The translations under genes and the position numbers were made by a program. Positions 52,113 to 60,548 of a stretch of 64,000 nucleotides of DNA are shown here, piece after piece. The stretch is taken from positions 124,001-188,000 of the forward strand of contig NZ_LYPF02000014.1 of the NCBI RefSeq assembly GCF_001661595.2, given 5' to 3'. Numbering within the stretch: the first letter of the stretch is position 1; each line of letters starts with the position of its first letter. The notes under the pieces are model-generated. The model was not told where the DNA came from, did not search any database, and worked only from the letters and a program-made list of their open reading frames with translations. Source of the DNA: Crocinitomix algicola (lineage in GTDB: Bacteria; Bacteroidota; Bacteroidia; Flavobacteriales_D; Crocinitomicaceae).

Positions 52113-53045
52113 ATGAAAAAAATTGTTTTTACCCTGCTCTTTATTAGTGTTTTAGTAGGAGGGTATTCCCAATCGCCGCAACCTGCACCTATTGATACTA
52201 TTATCACCGAGCAAGGTTCTATGTTAATATATCCCAATCGAACGTGGGCGTATATGCACGAGGAAAATTTTTCTGGGGTGATGAATGAGCGCTTGCACGA
52301 ATTAGTTTGTAACGATTCTACTTACGGTTACAAATCACTTTGGACACATGATGACGTTATAACTTGCACTACAAATGATGTTACTTTATTAAAGGATACT
52401 GTTTGGATGTGCGTCTTAGATTCATTATATGGCAATTATGCAATTCCTTTTAAAGGGAGAAAAACTTCAGGTTATGGTTATCGAAGAGGTCGAAGACACA
52501 ATGGAGTAGATATTGATTTGGAGACAGGAGATACTATTTTCGCAGCATTTGATGGAAAAGTCCGCTATTCGCAGTATCACGATCACGGTTTTGGAAATTT
52601 AATTGTCTTACGGCATTATAATGGGTTAGAAACTTATTATGCACATTGTTCAAAACTATTAGTTGTGCCGAATCAAGATGTTAAAGCAGGTGACCCTATT
52701 GGTTTAGGAGGTAATACGGGACGTTCAACAGGATCGCATCTACATTTTGAAGTTCGATTTTATGATAATCCTATTGATCCTGAATTGATTTTTGATTTTG
52801 AAAACGATTATGTCAAAGATAATCTATTAGTTCACAGTGGAATTTTCAGTCCTTATTCAAGTTCATCCTACAGCAGTTCTAGTAGGAGTGTTGACCGGAA
52901 TGCTAAAACACATCGCGTTCGTTCAGGAGAGAACCTTTGGACAATTGCTCGGAAATATGGGACATCTGTTAGTACTTTATGTCGATTAAACGGATTAAAG
53001 GAAACTGACGTTATTCATATTGGACAAACACTGCGATTAAGGTAA
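52113..53045 (+). CDS. Secreted M23 metallopeptidase with C-terminal LysM domain
   Basis: 310 residues from the ATG at 52113, chosen because it opens the signal peptide MKKIVFTLLFISVLVGGYSQ; the in-frame TTG at 52089 would place the promoter box inside the gene. The M23 domain (about 115-225) shows the zinc site: SGYGYRRGRRHNGVDID (His and Asp), ETYYAHCSKL and GSHLHFEVR (HxH). The LysM domain (residues about 265-310) reads HRVRSGENLWTIARKYGTS ... LNGLKETDVIHIGQTLRLR. The role is peptidoglycan hydrolysis or regulation of it in the periplasm or envelope. Overlaps the next ATG by one base. Confidence 0.92.
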   Translation: MKKIVFTLLFISVLVGGYSQSPQPAPIDTIITEQGSMLIYPNRTWAYMHEENFSGVMNERLHELVCNDSTYGYKSLWTHDDVITCTTNDVTLLKDTVWMCVLDSLYGNYAIPFKGRKTSGYGYRRGRRHNGVDIDLETGDTIFAAFDGKVRYSQYHDHGFGNLIVLRHYNGLETYYAHCSKLLVVPNQDVKAGDPIGLGGNTGRSTGSHLHFEVRFYDNPIDPELIFDFENDYVKDNLLVHSGIFSPYSSSSYSSSSRSVDRNAKTHRVRSGENLWTIARKYGTSVSTLCRLNGLKETDVIHIGQTLRLR

Positions 53046-53869
53046 TGCAATCAGAATTGATAATAGCGATAGATGGAGGAGGAATTAGAGGTATAATTCC
53101 GCTTTTAATTCTTCAAGAGATAGAATCAAAGAGTATTGTAAGTCTTAAAGCTTACGATCCAAATTGGTGGGGTACTTCTACCGGAGCCCTGATTTCTGCG
53201 GCTATTAATGTTCAAGAGAAAGTGAACTATCCAATCGCAATTCAAAACGTTTTGGATTTATATGAATTTCGTTCTGCATCGGCGATAAATCCCCAAGGGT
53301 CGAGTATCCCAGCACGTGCTTTAATGCAATTAATTCAAGCTAATTTTTCTCAGTTTGAAGTAAAAGATTTTCCGAAACTAAATTTAGTTGCTTCTAATGC
53401 CTTGAATTTAAACCCAGTTATTTTTAATGCGTATAATTCATGTCAGTTATCCGATGCGATACTCGCGAGTTGTGCCTATCCGGGAATTTTTCCTTCAGTT
53501 CGAATTAATGGAGTAGATTATGTTGATGGATATTTTAAAGCGAAAAACCCTTCGTTACTGGCTGTAAACAGTGCATTAAGCGAAGGAAAAAAGCCTATCG
53601 TTATAAGTATTGGAACAGGGGATTTGCATATCAAAGATGAGATTGAAAAATACAACATTACGATTAATGATCAATTATTGAATTTGCACGAGACGGGAGC
53701 TATTTTCTATTATCGATTAAATCCTGTTTTATCAAAATCAGTAGATGCAATGCAGAATGTGACGGCAAAAAATATTTACAATTTGAGAAAAGATACAATG
53801 TCCTTTCTTCAGCAGTCGGAAAATCAAATTCAAAACATTTTAAAAACGATTGAAGCGGAACTTAGATAA
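53045..53869 (+). CDS. Patatin-like phospholipase
   Basis: 274 residues. Patatin dyad motifs are complete: oxyanion loop DGGGIRGIIPLLIL near residue 10, nucleophile elbow WWGTSTGALISAA (Ser in G-T-S-T-G), SCAYPGIFPSV and the catalytic Asp in VDGYFKAKNP. Lipid acyl hydrolase; no signal peptide, so cytoplasmic or membrane-associated. Its ATG overlaps the M23 stop by one base (TAATG), a coupled pair. The 3' end overlaps the convergent glycosyltransferase gene by 8 bases, without a terminator between them. Confidence 0.9.
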   Translation: MQSELIIAIDGGGIRGIIPLLILQEIESKSIVSLKAYDPNWWGTSTGALISAAINVQEKVNYPIAIQNVLDLYEFRSASAINPQGSSIPARALMQLIQANFSQFEVKDFPKLNLVASNALNLNPVIFNAYNSCQLSDAILASCAYPGIFPSVRINGVDYVDGYFKAKNPSLLAVNSALSEGKKPIVISIGTGDLHIKDEIEKYNITINDQLLNLHETGAIFYYRLNPVLSKSVDAMQNVTAKNIYNLRKDTMSFLQQSENQIQNILKTIEAELR

Positions 53870-55022
53870 TTGCGTGAGTGTAAAAAGATAGCCATTTTTC
53901 CCTTACTACCTGTTGACCGTATTTATTTTCAATATTCCGTTGAATTTCGGTTGAATTGTACGTATCGATATTCACAATTAACTCACTTATCGCTTTATAT
54001 AATTGGTCCTGGTTTGAAGAGTTTACTGGCGCTGAATTAATAAGAATACTATTTGATTCATTTAAAAATTCCTCCGGTCCTCCACATCTCGTGCAGACTA
54101 CCGGTGTACCAGCATAAAGCGCTTCAGCCACGGTCATACCAAAAGTTTCGTGTCTGGAATTGCATACGTATAAATCGCTAGTCGCCATTATTTTTAAAAC
54201 GTCTTTGTGATTGAGACGTCCTGTTAGATTGAGAGTGCCAGATGGGAACTCAAGATCTTTAACTAGTATATGAATTTTTCCTTCATCAGGCCCTCCACCA
54301 ACCAATGTAAGTTTAGCTTTGGGAAATACAGCAACTATTTTTCGAAAGGCTTTTAATACATCCGAGATATTTTTTGTTTCATCAACAAAATCGCTAACAG
54401 ACAAAATATTAATACCCTCTTTTTTAATCGTACTGGAGTTTGTATGGCGTTCAATGATATTAGGAATGCATACCGAGTGATAACCCGTATTTTTTTTGAA
54501 TGCTTTTTGCAATGTCTTGCTTACAGTGCTAATATTATTTGCTTGTGCAAGGACTTTTTTATACAGGATTTTATCAAGTTTGTTTTTAGCCTGGAATTTG
54601 CCATTTAAATGACCAGACCAATGCTCAGTAATGACCAAAGGAATTTTAAGTTTTCGTTTTAGCTTTAAGGCAAATAGAGTGGTGCGATAGGGTACATGAG
54701 TATGAATTAGATCAATTTTCGAATTGCACCTTCGAATTGCCATTTTTAGTGCTTTACGATACCTGTAAAAATTAATTACTTTCTTAAGTAGGCCCGTGTT
54801 TTGCCTAAAATACACACGATATTCTTCAAAGGAATTACTTTTGTTTTCAGTCAGTTCATATTTACTGTTTAGATTAGGTATACCTTGAGCATACGCAACC
54901 GTAAATCTAAAATCATTATTCATGAGGTGAATTTGGCGCTGAATAAAAATGCCCAGCTGTTCGTCCGTTTTATTGGGATACCATCGGGGTAGAACAAGTA
55001 TGTGTCTTTTAGTTATTGTCAT
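53862..55022 (-). CDS. Glycosyltransferase family 4 (GT-B)
   Basis: 386 residues. N-terminal donor side begins RHILVLPRWYPNKTDEQLGIF, followed by IDLIHTHVPYRTTLFAL and ITEHWSGHLNGKF; C-terminal GT1/GT4 domain has GINILSVSDFVDETKNI, LTLVGGGPDEGKI, SDLYVCNSRHETFGMTVAEA and the E-x7-E-like LYAGTPVVCTRCGGPEEF. Retaining glycosyltransferase, probably for polysaccharide or LPS; no other synthesis gene is next to it. Ten bases after the PspC gene. Confidence 0.88.
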   Translation of the reverse strand: MTITKRHILVLPRWYPNKTDEQLGIFIQRQIHLMNNDFRFTVAYAQGIPNLNSKYELTENKSNSFEEYRVYFRQNTGLLKKVINFYRYRKALKMAIRRCNSKIDLIHTHVPYRTTLFALKLKRKLKIPLVITEHWSGHLNGKFQAKNKLDKILYKKVLAQANNISTVSKTLQKAFKKNTGYHSVCIPNIIERHTNSSTIKKEGINILSVSDFVDETKNISDVLKAFRKIVAVFPKAKLTLVGGGPDEGKIHILVKDLEFPSGTLNLTGRLNHKDVLKIMATSDLYVCNSRHETFGMTVAEALYAGTPVVCTRCGGPEEFLNESNSILINSAPVNSSNQDQLYKAISELIVNIDTYNSTEIQRNIENKYGQQVVREKWLSFYTHAII

Positions 55023-55032
55023 TTATCAGCCT

Positions 55033-56574
55033 CTAATCCTCAAAAATAATCGTTTTGTCATCTGTTTTAATCGTATATGTTGTTTCGTATGATTCGTCGA
55101 AGTCGTCATAAACTGATCTTCGCCATACACGATCGATATTATCCCCAAAAATAATTTTTTTATTTTGAGGAACATAAAGAATTAAACGTACGTATTGCCC
55201 TCTTATTTTGTCCTCAATGGGATAAGAAAAGTAGGGAGGTAAAAATAATTTATTTCCACTTACTTTTACCGGATAATCGATATGCTCAATGTTTTGAATT
55301 GCATCATGTTCAGTTGATCCACGACTTGTTTTTTTAAGTTTGTATCGTAAAGTTTGGTTAGTGTCTACAGGCACTATTTCTAAGCTGGTAAATCCGAAAT
55401 AAATAGCGTTTTTATTGGCTTTTATAAGTTCAGCGTTTGACCAATCATCGTATGGGTCAATGTGATTGGAGAATTGGTCATCATTTATCACATCCACATG
55501 AAGCGTTTCAATATTTTCGTTTATTTCATGAACACTGACAATTGTTTTACCTACTTTAAAATCTGTTCCTAATTGAATACTGACTACGGCTAAAAAACAA
55601 ATTGTAATTGTCCATATTATTGCGAGTGACCAAATGATTTGTTTAAAGTTTTTTGCATTTGTGACGGCTAATTTAATTCCTGCAATTATTAAATATATTA
55701 CAGGAATGATGGAAGCAATAATTATCGCGAAGAATATCAGTTTACTTGGTGAATTTTCAGGATATAAGAGGGAAATTAGAGTAGGTAAATCCTCAATTCT
55801 GTCGGGACCGATGAAGGGAATGATTTCGATGTTTCCAAAGTAAAATAGAAGAAGAAAAGTGAGGATAAAAACTCCGAGTATTATAAACGCAATACCGATA
55901 ATTTTTCCAACCGATTCAAAAATTGATTTTCCTACTTCAACCCCCTTGTTAATTCCATCGTTTAGCCGATGTTTTAATTTTGAATTATTAGCGGACTCTG
56001 AAACAGCATTTTTAATACCTGAAAGGTGTTCTTTAATCGTGTCAACATTTATCGAACGACCTTTCATTTCTAATTTTTCGGATGTAGTTTTTGCTTCAGG
56101 GATGATTAAAATCAAGATGATGTATAATAAAATTCCGGTGCCGAATAGGACCATGAATAAAATGAATAAAACTCTAAATATCAAAGGGTCAACAGAGAAA
56201 TAATGGCCAAAACCAGCGCAAACTCCGGCGATTTGTCCGTTATCTCGGTCTCTAAAGAGTCTCTTATTAATATAGGTTGTAGTATCATCAATATGTTGTT
56301 TTTGGTCTTCGTCAGAGGCAAAATCTTCTGGGTGTCCTAATGTTTCTATGATCTCTGTAATATCAGATTCAATAATGACTTCCCTAGTATTGGATAATTT
56401 TTCATGGAACAGTTCTGCAATTCTAAATTCAATGTCTTCCATTATCTCGTCTCGCTCGGCTGCATCCGCAAAATTTGACTTTATTTTTGAGAGATATTTG
56501 GCCAATTTGTCGTGCGCAGTTTCTTCGATTGTGAATGCAAATCCTGCGATATTTACGGTTATTGTTTTTTTCAT
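55033..56574 (-). CDS. PspC-domain membrane protein
   Basis: 513 residues. N-terminal about 85 residues are a helical cytoplasmic domain seen with PadR partners (FTIEETAHDKLAKYLSKIKS, DIEFRIAELFHEKL, EIIETLGHPEDFA). Then the PspC domain RLFRDRDNGQIAGVCAGFGHYF with two membrane helices, further membrane segments to about residue 345, and a polar C-terminal domain (about 350-513) with strands such as RLILYVPQNKKIIFGDNIDRVWR. Related Bacteroidota PspC/PadR pairs handle envelope stress. The start is 1 base after the PadR stop. Confidence 0.88.
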   Translation of the reverse strand: MKKTITVNIAGFAFTIEETAHDKLAKYLSKIKSNFADAAERDEIMEDIEFRIAELFHEKLSNTREVIIESDITEIIETLGHPEDFASDEDQKQHIDDTTTYINKRLFRDRDNGQIAGVCAGFGHYFSVDPLIFRVLFILFMVLFGTGILLYIILILIIPEAKTTSEKLEMKGRSINVDTIKEHLSGIKNAVSESANNSKLKHRLNDGINKGVEVGKSIFESVGKIIGIAFIILGVFILTFLLLFYFGNIEIIPFIGPDRIEDLPTLISLLYPENSPSKLIFFAIIIASIIPVIYLIIAGIKLAVTNAKNFKQIIWSLAIIWTITICFLAVVSIQLGTDFKVGKTIVSVHEINENIETLHVDVINDDQFSNHIDPYDDWSNAELIKANKNAIYFGFTSLEIVPVDTNQTLRYKLKKTSRGSTEHDAIQNIEHIDYPVKVSGNKLFLPPYFSYPIEDKIRGQYVRLILYVPQNKKIIFGDNIDRVWRRSVYDDFDESYETTYTIKTDDKTIIFED

Positions 56575-56575
56575 T

Positions 56576-56905
56576 TTAATTTGGTTTTGAAATTTTTTGA
56601 ACGGCTTTTTGCAAAGTAGTCCATGTGTTGTGTAATTCGGTTAAAAATTGTTGGCCCTCATCGGTTAACGAGTAATATTTTCTCGGAGGACCACTTTGCG
56701 ATTCTACCCAATTATAGTTTAAAATTCCTGCGTTTTTTAGTCGTGTTAGCAATGGATATAGAGTTCCTTCAACAACAATCAGCTCGGCCTTTTTCAGTTC
56801 ATTGATAATGTCCGACGGGTAAGATTCTTTTTTAGAAAGTATTTCGAGTATACAGTACTCAAGAATTCCTTTCCGCATTTGTGCTTTAGTGTTTTCTATT
56901 TTCAT
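56576..56905 (-). CDS. PadR family transcriptional regulator
   Basis: 109 residues, single winged helix with the PadR features MRKGILEYCILEILSKKESY, VVEGTLYPLLTRLKNAGIL (recognition helix), and PPRKYYSLTDEGQQFL (wing), then a short dimerisation helix. It shares an operon with the PspC gene (gap 1 base) and should regulate it: two direct repeats of AGTACTAT sit over its own promoter. Autoregulation is inferred. Effector unknown. Confidence 0.93.
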   Translation of the reverse strand: MKIENTKAQMRKGILEYCILEILSKKESYPSDIINELKKAELIVVEGTLYPLLTRLKNAGILNYNWVESQSGPPRKYYSLTDEGQQFLTELHNTWTTLQKAVQKISKPN

Positions 56906-56935
56906 CCTTGTGTTTTAGGAGTAATTCAGTTTTGG

Positions 56936-56967
56936 CAAATATATATAAATAATACAGTACTATGCAA
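56936..56967 (-). promoter_or_regulatory. PadR-PspC operon promoter
   Basis: On the minus strand TTG (56967-56965), 21-base spacer, then TATATTTG (56943-56936), which fits the Bacteroidota consensus. The ATG at 56905 is 30 bases downstream. Confidence 0.7.
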
Positions 56968-56980
56968 TACAAAGTACTAT
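56956..56980. repeat. Direct repeat AGTACTAT, likely PadR operator
   Basis: AGTACTAT at 56956-56963 and again at 56973-56980, spaced by 17 bases start to start. The first copy is inside the promoter spacer, the second just upstream of the -33. Each contains the palindrome AGTACT. Position suggests that the PadR protein binds here and represses its own operon. Confidence 0.5.
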
Positions 56981-57000
56981 ATATTTTTTTGTTTAAACAA

Positions 57001-57028
57001 AAAAAAAGGTGAAGCAATTGCCTCACCT
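57001..57028 (-). terminator. Terminator of the GMC oxidoreductase operon
   Basis: Near-perfect inverted repeat AGGTGAAGCAA / TTGCCTCACCT (two wobble pairs), with nine or more Ts after it on the minus strand. Confidence 0.85.
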
Positions 57029-57056
57029 GTCTGGTAATGTGTTTTTTATGCGTTTT

Positions 57057-58736
57057 TTATTTCTTTCTTAAATCTTCAATTATTTTTTCAGCTACTCGAA
57101 AAGAATTTGCATATATTGTAAAAGTATAAGGAACACTTCCTCCTGTAGGCATAAAACTACCATCAGTAACATAAAGGTTTTTGACTTCATGAGCTCTACA
57201 ATTTTTGTCTAATACTGAAGTGTTCGGATCGTCTCCAAAGCGGCATCCACCTGCCATAAGATTGGTTGGTGGTCGACTAGAGATTCCTCGTCTTATATCG
57301 ATGGCTCCTACATTTTTTAAAACTTTTTCTGCGCGTTCAGCTAGATAATTTCCCACTTTTACATTTCTGTCATGGGATCCCACTTTTACACGGCCAACAG
57401 GATCTCCCCATTTATCTTTAACCTCATTATCTAATGATACGAAGCAGTCGTCATTAGGCAGCCAATCACAAAACACTTCATATCTAACGCGTTTTTGATT
57501 CGTAAAATAATCTTTTAAGTTTTCTTTTAAAGCCGAGCCATACAAAAGTGTTCCATCTTTATATTTTGATCGCATAGCTTTAGGCATAGGGTTTGAATGT
57601 TCAATTAAAAAATCAATTGTTCCCCCCTTTGCTTTTCCATTAAAAGAATCATCTTCTATTTCATAAAAATCTAATAAAGTTTGATTCACAAAGGTTAACG
57701 GGACATCGAGTTTTTTTCGATCAACATCACTCAAACTGTCGTACCGAATATATCCAGATCCCGCTCCACCACCTGCAAAGAGTAAGTTTTTGCCAACAAG
57801 ACCGTTTGAATTTGCCAGACCATTTGGGAATGCAGGACCTGTGCTCATTAACATTAGACGAGCAGTTTCCACAGCCTGGGCGGCAATCACATATCGCTTA
57901 GCGGAAACACTTACTTTTTGATCATCAAAATCGTAATACCAAACGTTAGTTATTTCCTTTTGGTCATTTGTTTCCAGTTTAAATACTTTCGAATTTGGTC
58001 GAATTTCACAATTCCCTGTTTCCAGGGCATCATTAATTAGAGCCGCTCTAGAACTCGCTTTAGCATCAGATGAGCACCCAAAACTTCCGCAATAATTCGA
58101 ATGATAACAGGCACCTCTTTTTTCACGAGGTTCAGAAATTATACCCCTTGCAGCTGGGGTTATGTTAAACCCTTCTTTTTTTCCTCCTTCAACAAACCAA
58201 TCAGCAACTATATTGGTTGTAAGTGGGGGATGAGGGTAGTCGGGAGTAGAACGAGGTTCTTGGTGTTTATGCGGTACAACTTTACCAGAAACACCAATCA
58301 CTTTTTCAACTTTAGCATAGTATGGTTCAAGTTCATCATAGGTTATTGGCCAGTCTACAATATTGGCACCTTCTATTGCGCCATATTCACTTTTTAAACG
58401 AAAATCTTTTGGTTTTAAACGGTGGAAGTATGCACTCATAAAATTTGAAGAACCACCAACACAACTTCCGTTCCACATATCGCCACCACCATCAGCAGTA
58501 TTTTTTGCTTTCCATTCGCCTTGAGCATTTTTTCGTACCACGACATGTCGCTCGTCTTTGAGGTTAGGAACATAGGCATCTCTTCGCGTGGCAGTCATTT
58601 CATCTTTTGTAAAGTCAGACGTTTTTAACCAAGGCCCTTTTTCTAAGACTAGAACTTTGAAACCAGCTTTAGATAATTCGTATATAATTGGTCCCGCACC
58701 AGCACCACTACCTACAATACAAATGTCGTATTTCAT
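57057..58736 (-). CDS. GMC-family FAD oxidoreductase
   Basis: 559 residues. The N-terminal dinucleotide motif DICIVGSGAGAGPIIYELSK (Rossmann, G-x-G-x-G/A) is followed by LEKGPWL, the GMC signature region with GGDMWNGSCVGGSSNFMSAY, RGACYHSNYCGSFGCSSDA (Cys-rich), and the C-terminal LYVTDGSFMPTGGSVPYTFT with the active-site region. Architecture resembles the large subunit of membrane gluconate or sugar dehydrogenases. Overlaps the preceding Tat-lipoprotein gene by 4 bases, so the two are a complex. No cytochrome c subunit in sight. Substrate unknown. No signal peptide of its own, so it probably travels with its Tat partner. Confidence 0.86.
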   Translation of the reverse strand: MKYDICIVGSGAGAGPIIYELSKAGFKVLVLEKGPWLKTSDFTKDEMTATRRDAYVPNLKDERHVVVRKNAQGEWKAKNTADGGGDMWNGSCVGGSSNFMSAYFHRLKPKDFRLKSEYGAIEGANIVDWPITYDELEPYYAKVEKVIGVSGKVVPHKHQEPRSTPDYPHPPLTTNIVADWFVEGGKKEGFNITPAARGIISEPREKRGACYHSNYCGSFGCSSDAKASSRAALINDALETGNCEIRPNSKVFKLETNDQKEITNVWYYDFDDQKVSVSAKRYVIAAQAVETARLMLMSTGPAFPNGLANSNGLVGKNLLFAGGGAGSGYIRYDSLSDVDRKKLDVPLTFVNQTLLDFYEIEDDSFNGKAKGGTIDFLIEHSNPMPKAMRSKYKDGTLLYGSALKENLKDYFTNQKRVRYEVFCDWLPNDDCFVSLDNEVKDKWGDPVGRVKVGSHDRNVKVGNYLAERAEKVLKNVGAIDIRRGISSRPPTNLMAGGCRFGDDPNTSVLDKNCRAHEVKNLYVTDGSFMPTGGSVPYTFTIYANSFRVAEKIIEDLRKK

Positions 58737-59371
58737 GTTTGTTTTATTTTCATTTGTTTTTCCATGATTCTTTCATATCGTAATTCTTCCGTTGGTCTAG
58801 GGTATCCGGGAACGTGATTGAGCCATTTCCAACCTACTTCATTGGTATTCCCTCCATAAATTGGATCAAGTAAAAGGGCTTCATAAAGTAATGTAATCAT
58901 CATGGAGGTCCAATTTTTACCCCATTTAAGTTGTACAATTTCAGCAACCAACTCTTCTTTTTCTTTCGGTTGTAGTTCGACAAATTTTTTTTCAAAGAAT
59001 GATTCTGATTGTTCGTTCATCCAGTCTAACCCTTCAATGATGTATTCATTATCTTCCGGTTGTCGATTTAATTCATCATGCAGTACCCACATGATGTATC
59101 CAAAAGCATTTATGTCGTTGGCGCTAGGTCCATTTCCATCATTCGGAAATAAGATTAATAAGATGTCATCGAGTATTGTTGCTTGTTCGGCAGATAGGAT
59201 ATCATTCCCCTTTTTTAGTTCTGGTGTACAAGACATGAAGAAGCCGATTTGCGTCATAGCTCCCGCTAAAAGTGCACCTTTTAGAAATTTCCTACGATTT
59301 AACTCCCATGCCTCTATATCCTGAAGTGCATCCGGTATTTTGTGTTTAGTTTGTTTCTTGTTTTTATTCAT
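58733..59371 (-). CDS. Gluconate 2-dehydrogenase subunit 3-like Tat lipoprotein
   Basis: 212 residues, small-subunit family of GMC dehydrogenases. Near the N-terminus is a twin-arginine motif NRRKFLKGALLAGAM followed by a hydrophobic stretch ending in FFMSC, a lipobox, so it appears to be a Tat-exported lipoprotein. The mature domain has the helical family pattern (EQATILDDILLILFPNDG, DINAFGYIMWVLHDELN, WGKNWTSMMITLLYEALLLD). It should carry the GMC subunit across the inner membrane folded and anchor it. Overlaps the GMC gene by 4 bases. Confidence 0.85.
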   Translation of the reverse strand: MNKNKKQTKHKIPDALQDIEAWELNRRKFLKGALLAGAMTQIGFFMSCTPELKKGNDILSAEQATILDDILLILFPNDGNGPSANDINAFGYIMWVLHDELNRQPEDNEYIIEGLDWMNEQSESFFEKKFVELQPKEKEELVAEIVQLKWGKNWTSMMITLLYEALLLDPIYGGNTNEVGWKWLNHVPGYPRPTEELRYERIMEKQMKIKQT

Positions 59372-59437
59372 GCCAAGACTTTAGGTAAAGTTAGTTAAAG
59401 GCAAATTAATAGCGAAGTAAAATGGAGTGTTTGGGCA

Positions 59438-59471
59438 TAAAAAAACCGTCTTAACGAGGTTAAGACGGTTT
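59438..59471 (-). terminator. Terminator of the Ala/Glu-repeat lipoprotein gene
   Basis: Perfect 13-bp stem AAACCGTCTTAAC / GTTAAGACGGTTT with a 3-base loop and at least seven Ts on the minus strand. Confidence 0.93.
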
Positions 59472-59494
59472 AATATTTTAGAGATTAACTATTT

Positions 59495-59791
59495 CTAGTG
59501 TTCGTGATCTCCACCTTCACATGCTCCAGCTTCGCACGCTCCTTCTTCACAAGCAGCTCCTTCAACAGCCTCAGTAGCATCTTCAACAGCTTCTTCAGCA
59601 GCGTCATGTGCTTCTTCAGCCGCTTCTTCAACAGCGTCAGTAGCTTCATCAGCAGCCTCTTCAACAGCTTCAGTAGCTTCAGTTGCAGCTTCTTCAGCTG
59701 ACTCTTCTCCTCCACAGCTAAATGCTACCATTGCACTAGCCGCTACAAGAACAAATCCCATTTTTCTTAAATTAAGAAAGGTCTTTTTCAT
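59495..59791 (-). CDS. Ala/Glu-repeat lipoprotein with a Cys/His tail
   Basis: 98 residues. Signal peptide of about 25 residues with lipobox VAFSC, so lipidated at about Cys26. Residues 30-78 are a low-complexity run of A, E, T, D and V with seven-residue periodicity (for example EATEAVEEAADEATDAVEEA), expected to form one long amphipathic helix or coiled coil. The C-terminal CEEGACEAGACEGGDHEH has three Cys and two His, suggestive of metal binding. DNA is repetitive, which favours slippage. A perfect terminator and a TATTTTTG promoter box point to strong, separate expression. No known family; Braun-lipoprotein-like spacer role is only a guess. Confidence 0.7.
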   Translation of the reverse strand: MKKTFLNLRKMGFVLVAASAMVAFSCGGEESAEEAATEATEAVEEAADEATDAVEEAAEEAHDAAEEAVEDATEAVEGAACEEGACEAGACEGGDHEH

Positions 59792-59848
59792 AATTTGATT
59801 TTTTTTTAATTAACAATTGATAAATGTTTGAATTGCTTCACAACGAAA

Positions 59849-59856
59849 CAAAAATA
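59849..59856 (-). promoter_or_regulatory. Putative -7 box for the Ala/Glu-repeat lipoprotein
   Basis: TATTTTTG on the minus strand, about 57 bases before the ATG at 59791. Confidence 0.5.
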
Positions 59857-59939
59857 GATATTTTTTTTAATTATCCTAGTATATATACGGATTATCCGCA
59901 GGTTAGGATTCAATTTTTCACAACTTTATCGATGAATGT

Positions 59940-60548
59940 CTATTTTATGCTGATAGAAAAGAGTTCTTGACCGTTAATTCTACCTTGTAAACGATCTCCA
60001 ATTACCACTTTTCCCACACCTTTGGGGGTTCCGGTAAAAATTAAATCACCGGTTTTTAATGTCATGTACTTTGAGACATGTGCAATTAATTCGTCAAAAC
60101 TAAACAACATATCTTTACTGTTCCCTTCCTGAACGATTTGATCGTTCAAATTTAAACTAAAAGGTAAGGCATTCAAGTCCAACTTTTCTTTGGGAATAAA
60201 GGAATTGGAGACAACAGCACTGTGATCAAAAGCTTTCGCTTTTTCCCAAGGCAACCCTTTTTCTTTACATTTTTTTTGAATATCTCTGGCTGTGAAATCA
60301 ATGCCTAAACCAATTTCATTATAATAATTGGCGGCATGTTTCACCTCGATGTGTTTACCTACCTTTGCTATTTTTATAATTAATTCCACTTCATAATTTA
60401 GCTCATTTGTGAAATCAGGGTAATAAAAATTTTTTTCCTTAAATAGTGCCGTATCGGGTTTAAGAAAGAATAGGGGCTCTGAAGGAATTTCGGCATTCAT
60501 TTCTTTTGCGTGATCGCTGTAATTCCTGCCAATACAAATTATTTTCAT
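59940..60548 (-). CDS. Fumarylacetoacetate hydrolase (FAH) family protein
   Basis: 202 residues, the compact FAH form (acylpyruvase/hydratase type). Visible elements: MKIICIGRNYSDHAKEMN (N-terminus), PLFFLKPDTAL, ELNYEVELIIKIAK (metal-binding Glu pair), GIDFTARDIQ (metal Asp) and GDLIFTGTPKGVGKV. Members cleave C-C bonds in acylpyruvates or decarboxylate oxaloacetate; the exact reaction cannot be read from sequence. Its ATG overlaps the last base of the upstream exonuclease stop. Cytoplasmic, Mg2+-dependent. Confidence 0.88.
   Translation of the reverse strand: MKIICIGRNYSDHAKEMNAEIPSEPLFFLKPDTALFKEKNFYYPDFTNELNYEVELIIKIAKVGKHIEVKHAANYYNEIGLGIDFTARDIQKKCKEKGLPWEKAKAFDHSAVVSNSFIPKEKLDLNALPFSLNLNDQIVQEGNSKDMLFSFDELIAHVSKYMTLKTGDLIFTGTPKGVGKVVIGDRLQGRINGQELFSISIK

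Noticed and set aside
59519-59700. Short DNA repeats taken for a CRISPR array
   Set aside because: They are degenerate Ala/Glu codons in a coding frame with no unique spacers.
59485-59715. Leu/Lys-rich frame within the Ala/Glu-repeat lipoprotein gene, and a Ser/Phe-rich one on the plus strand
   Set aside because: Frame shadows of the repetitive codons; only the frame with signal peptide and lipobox is credible.
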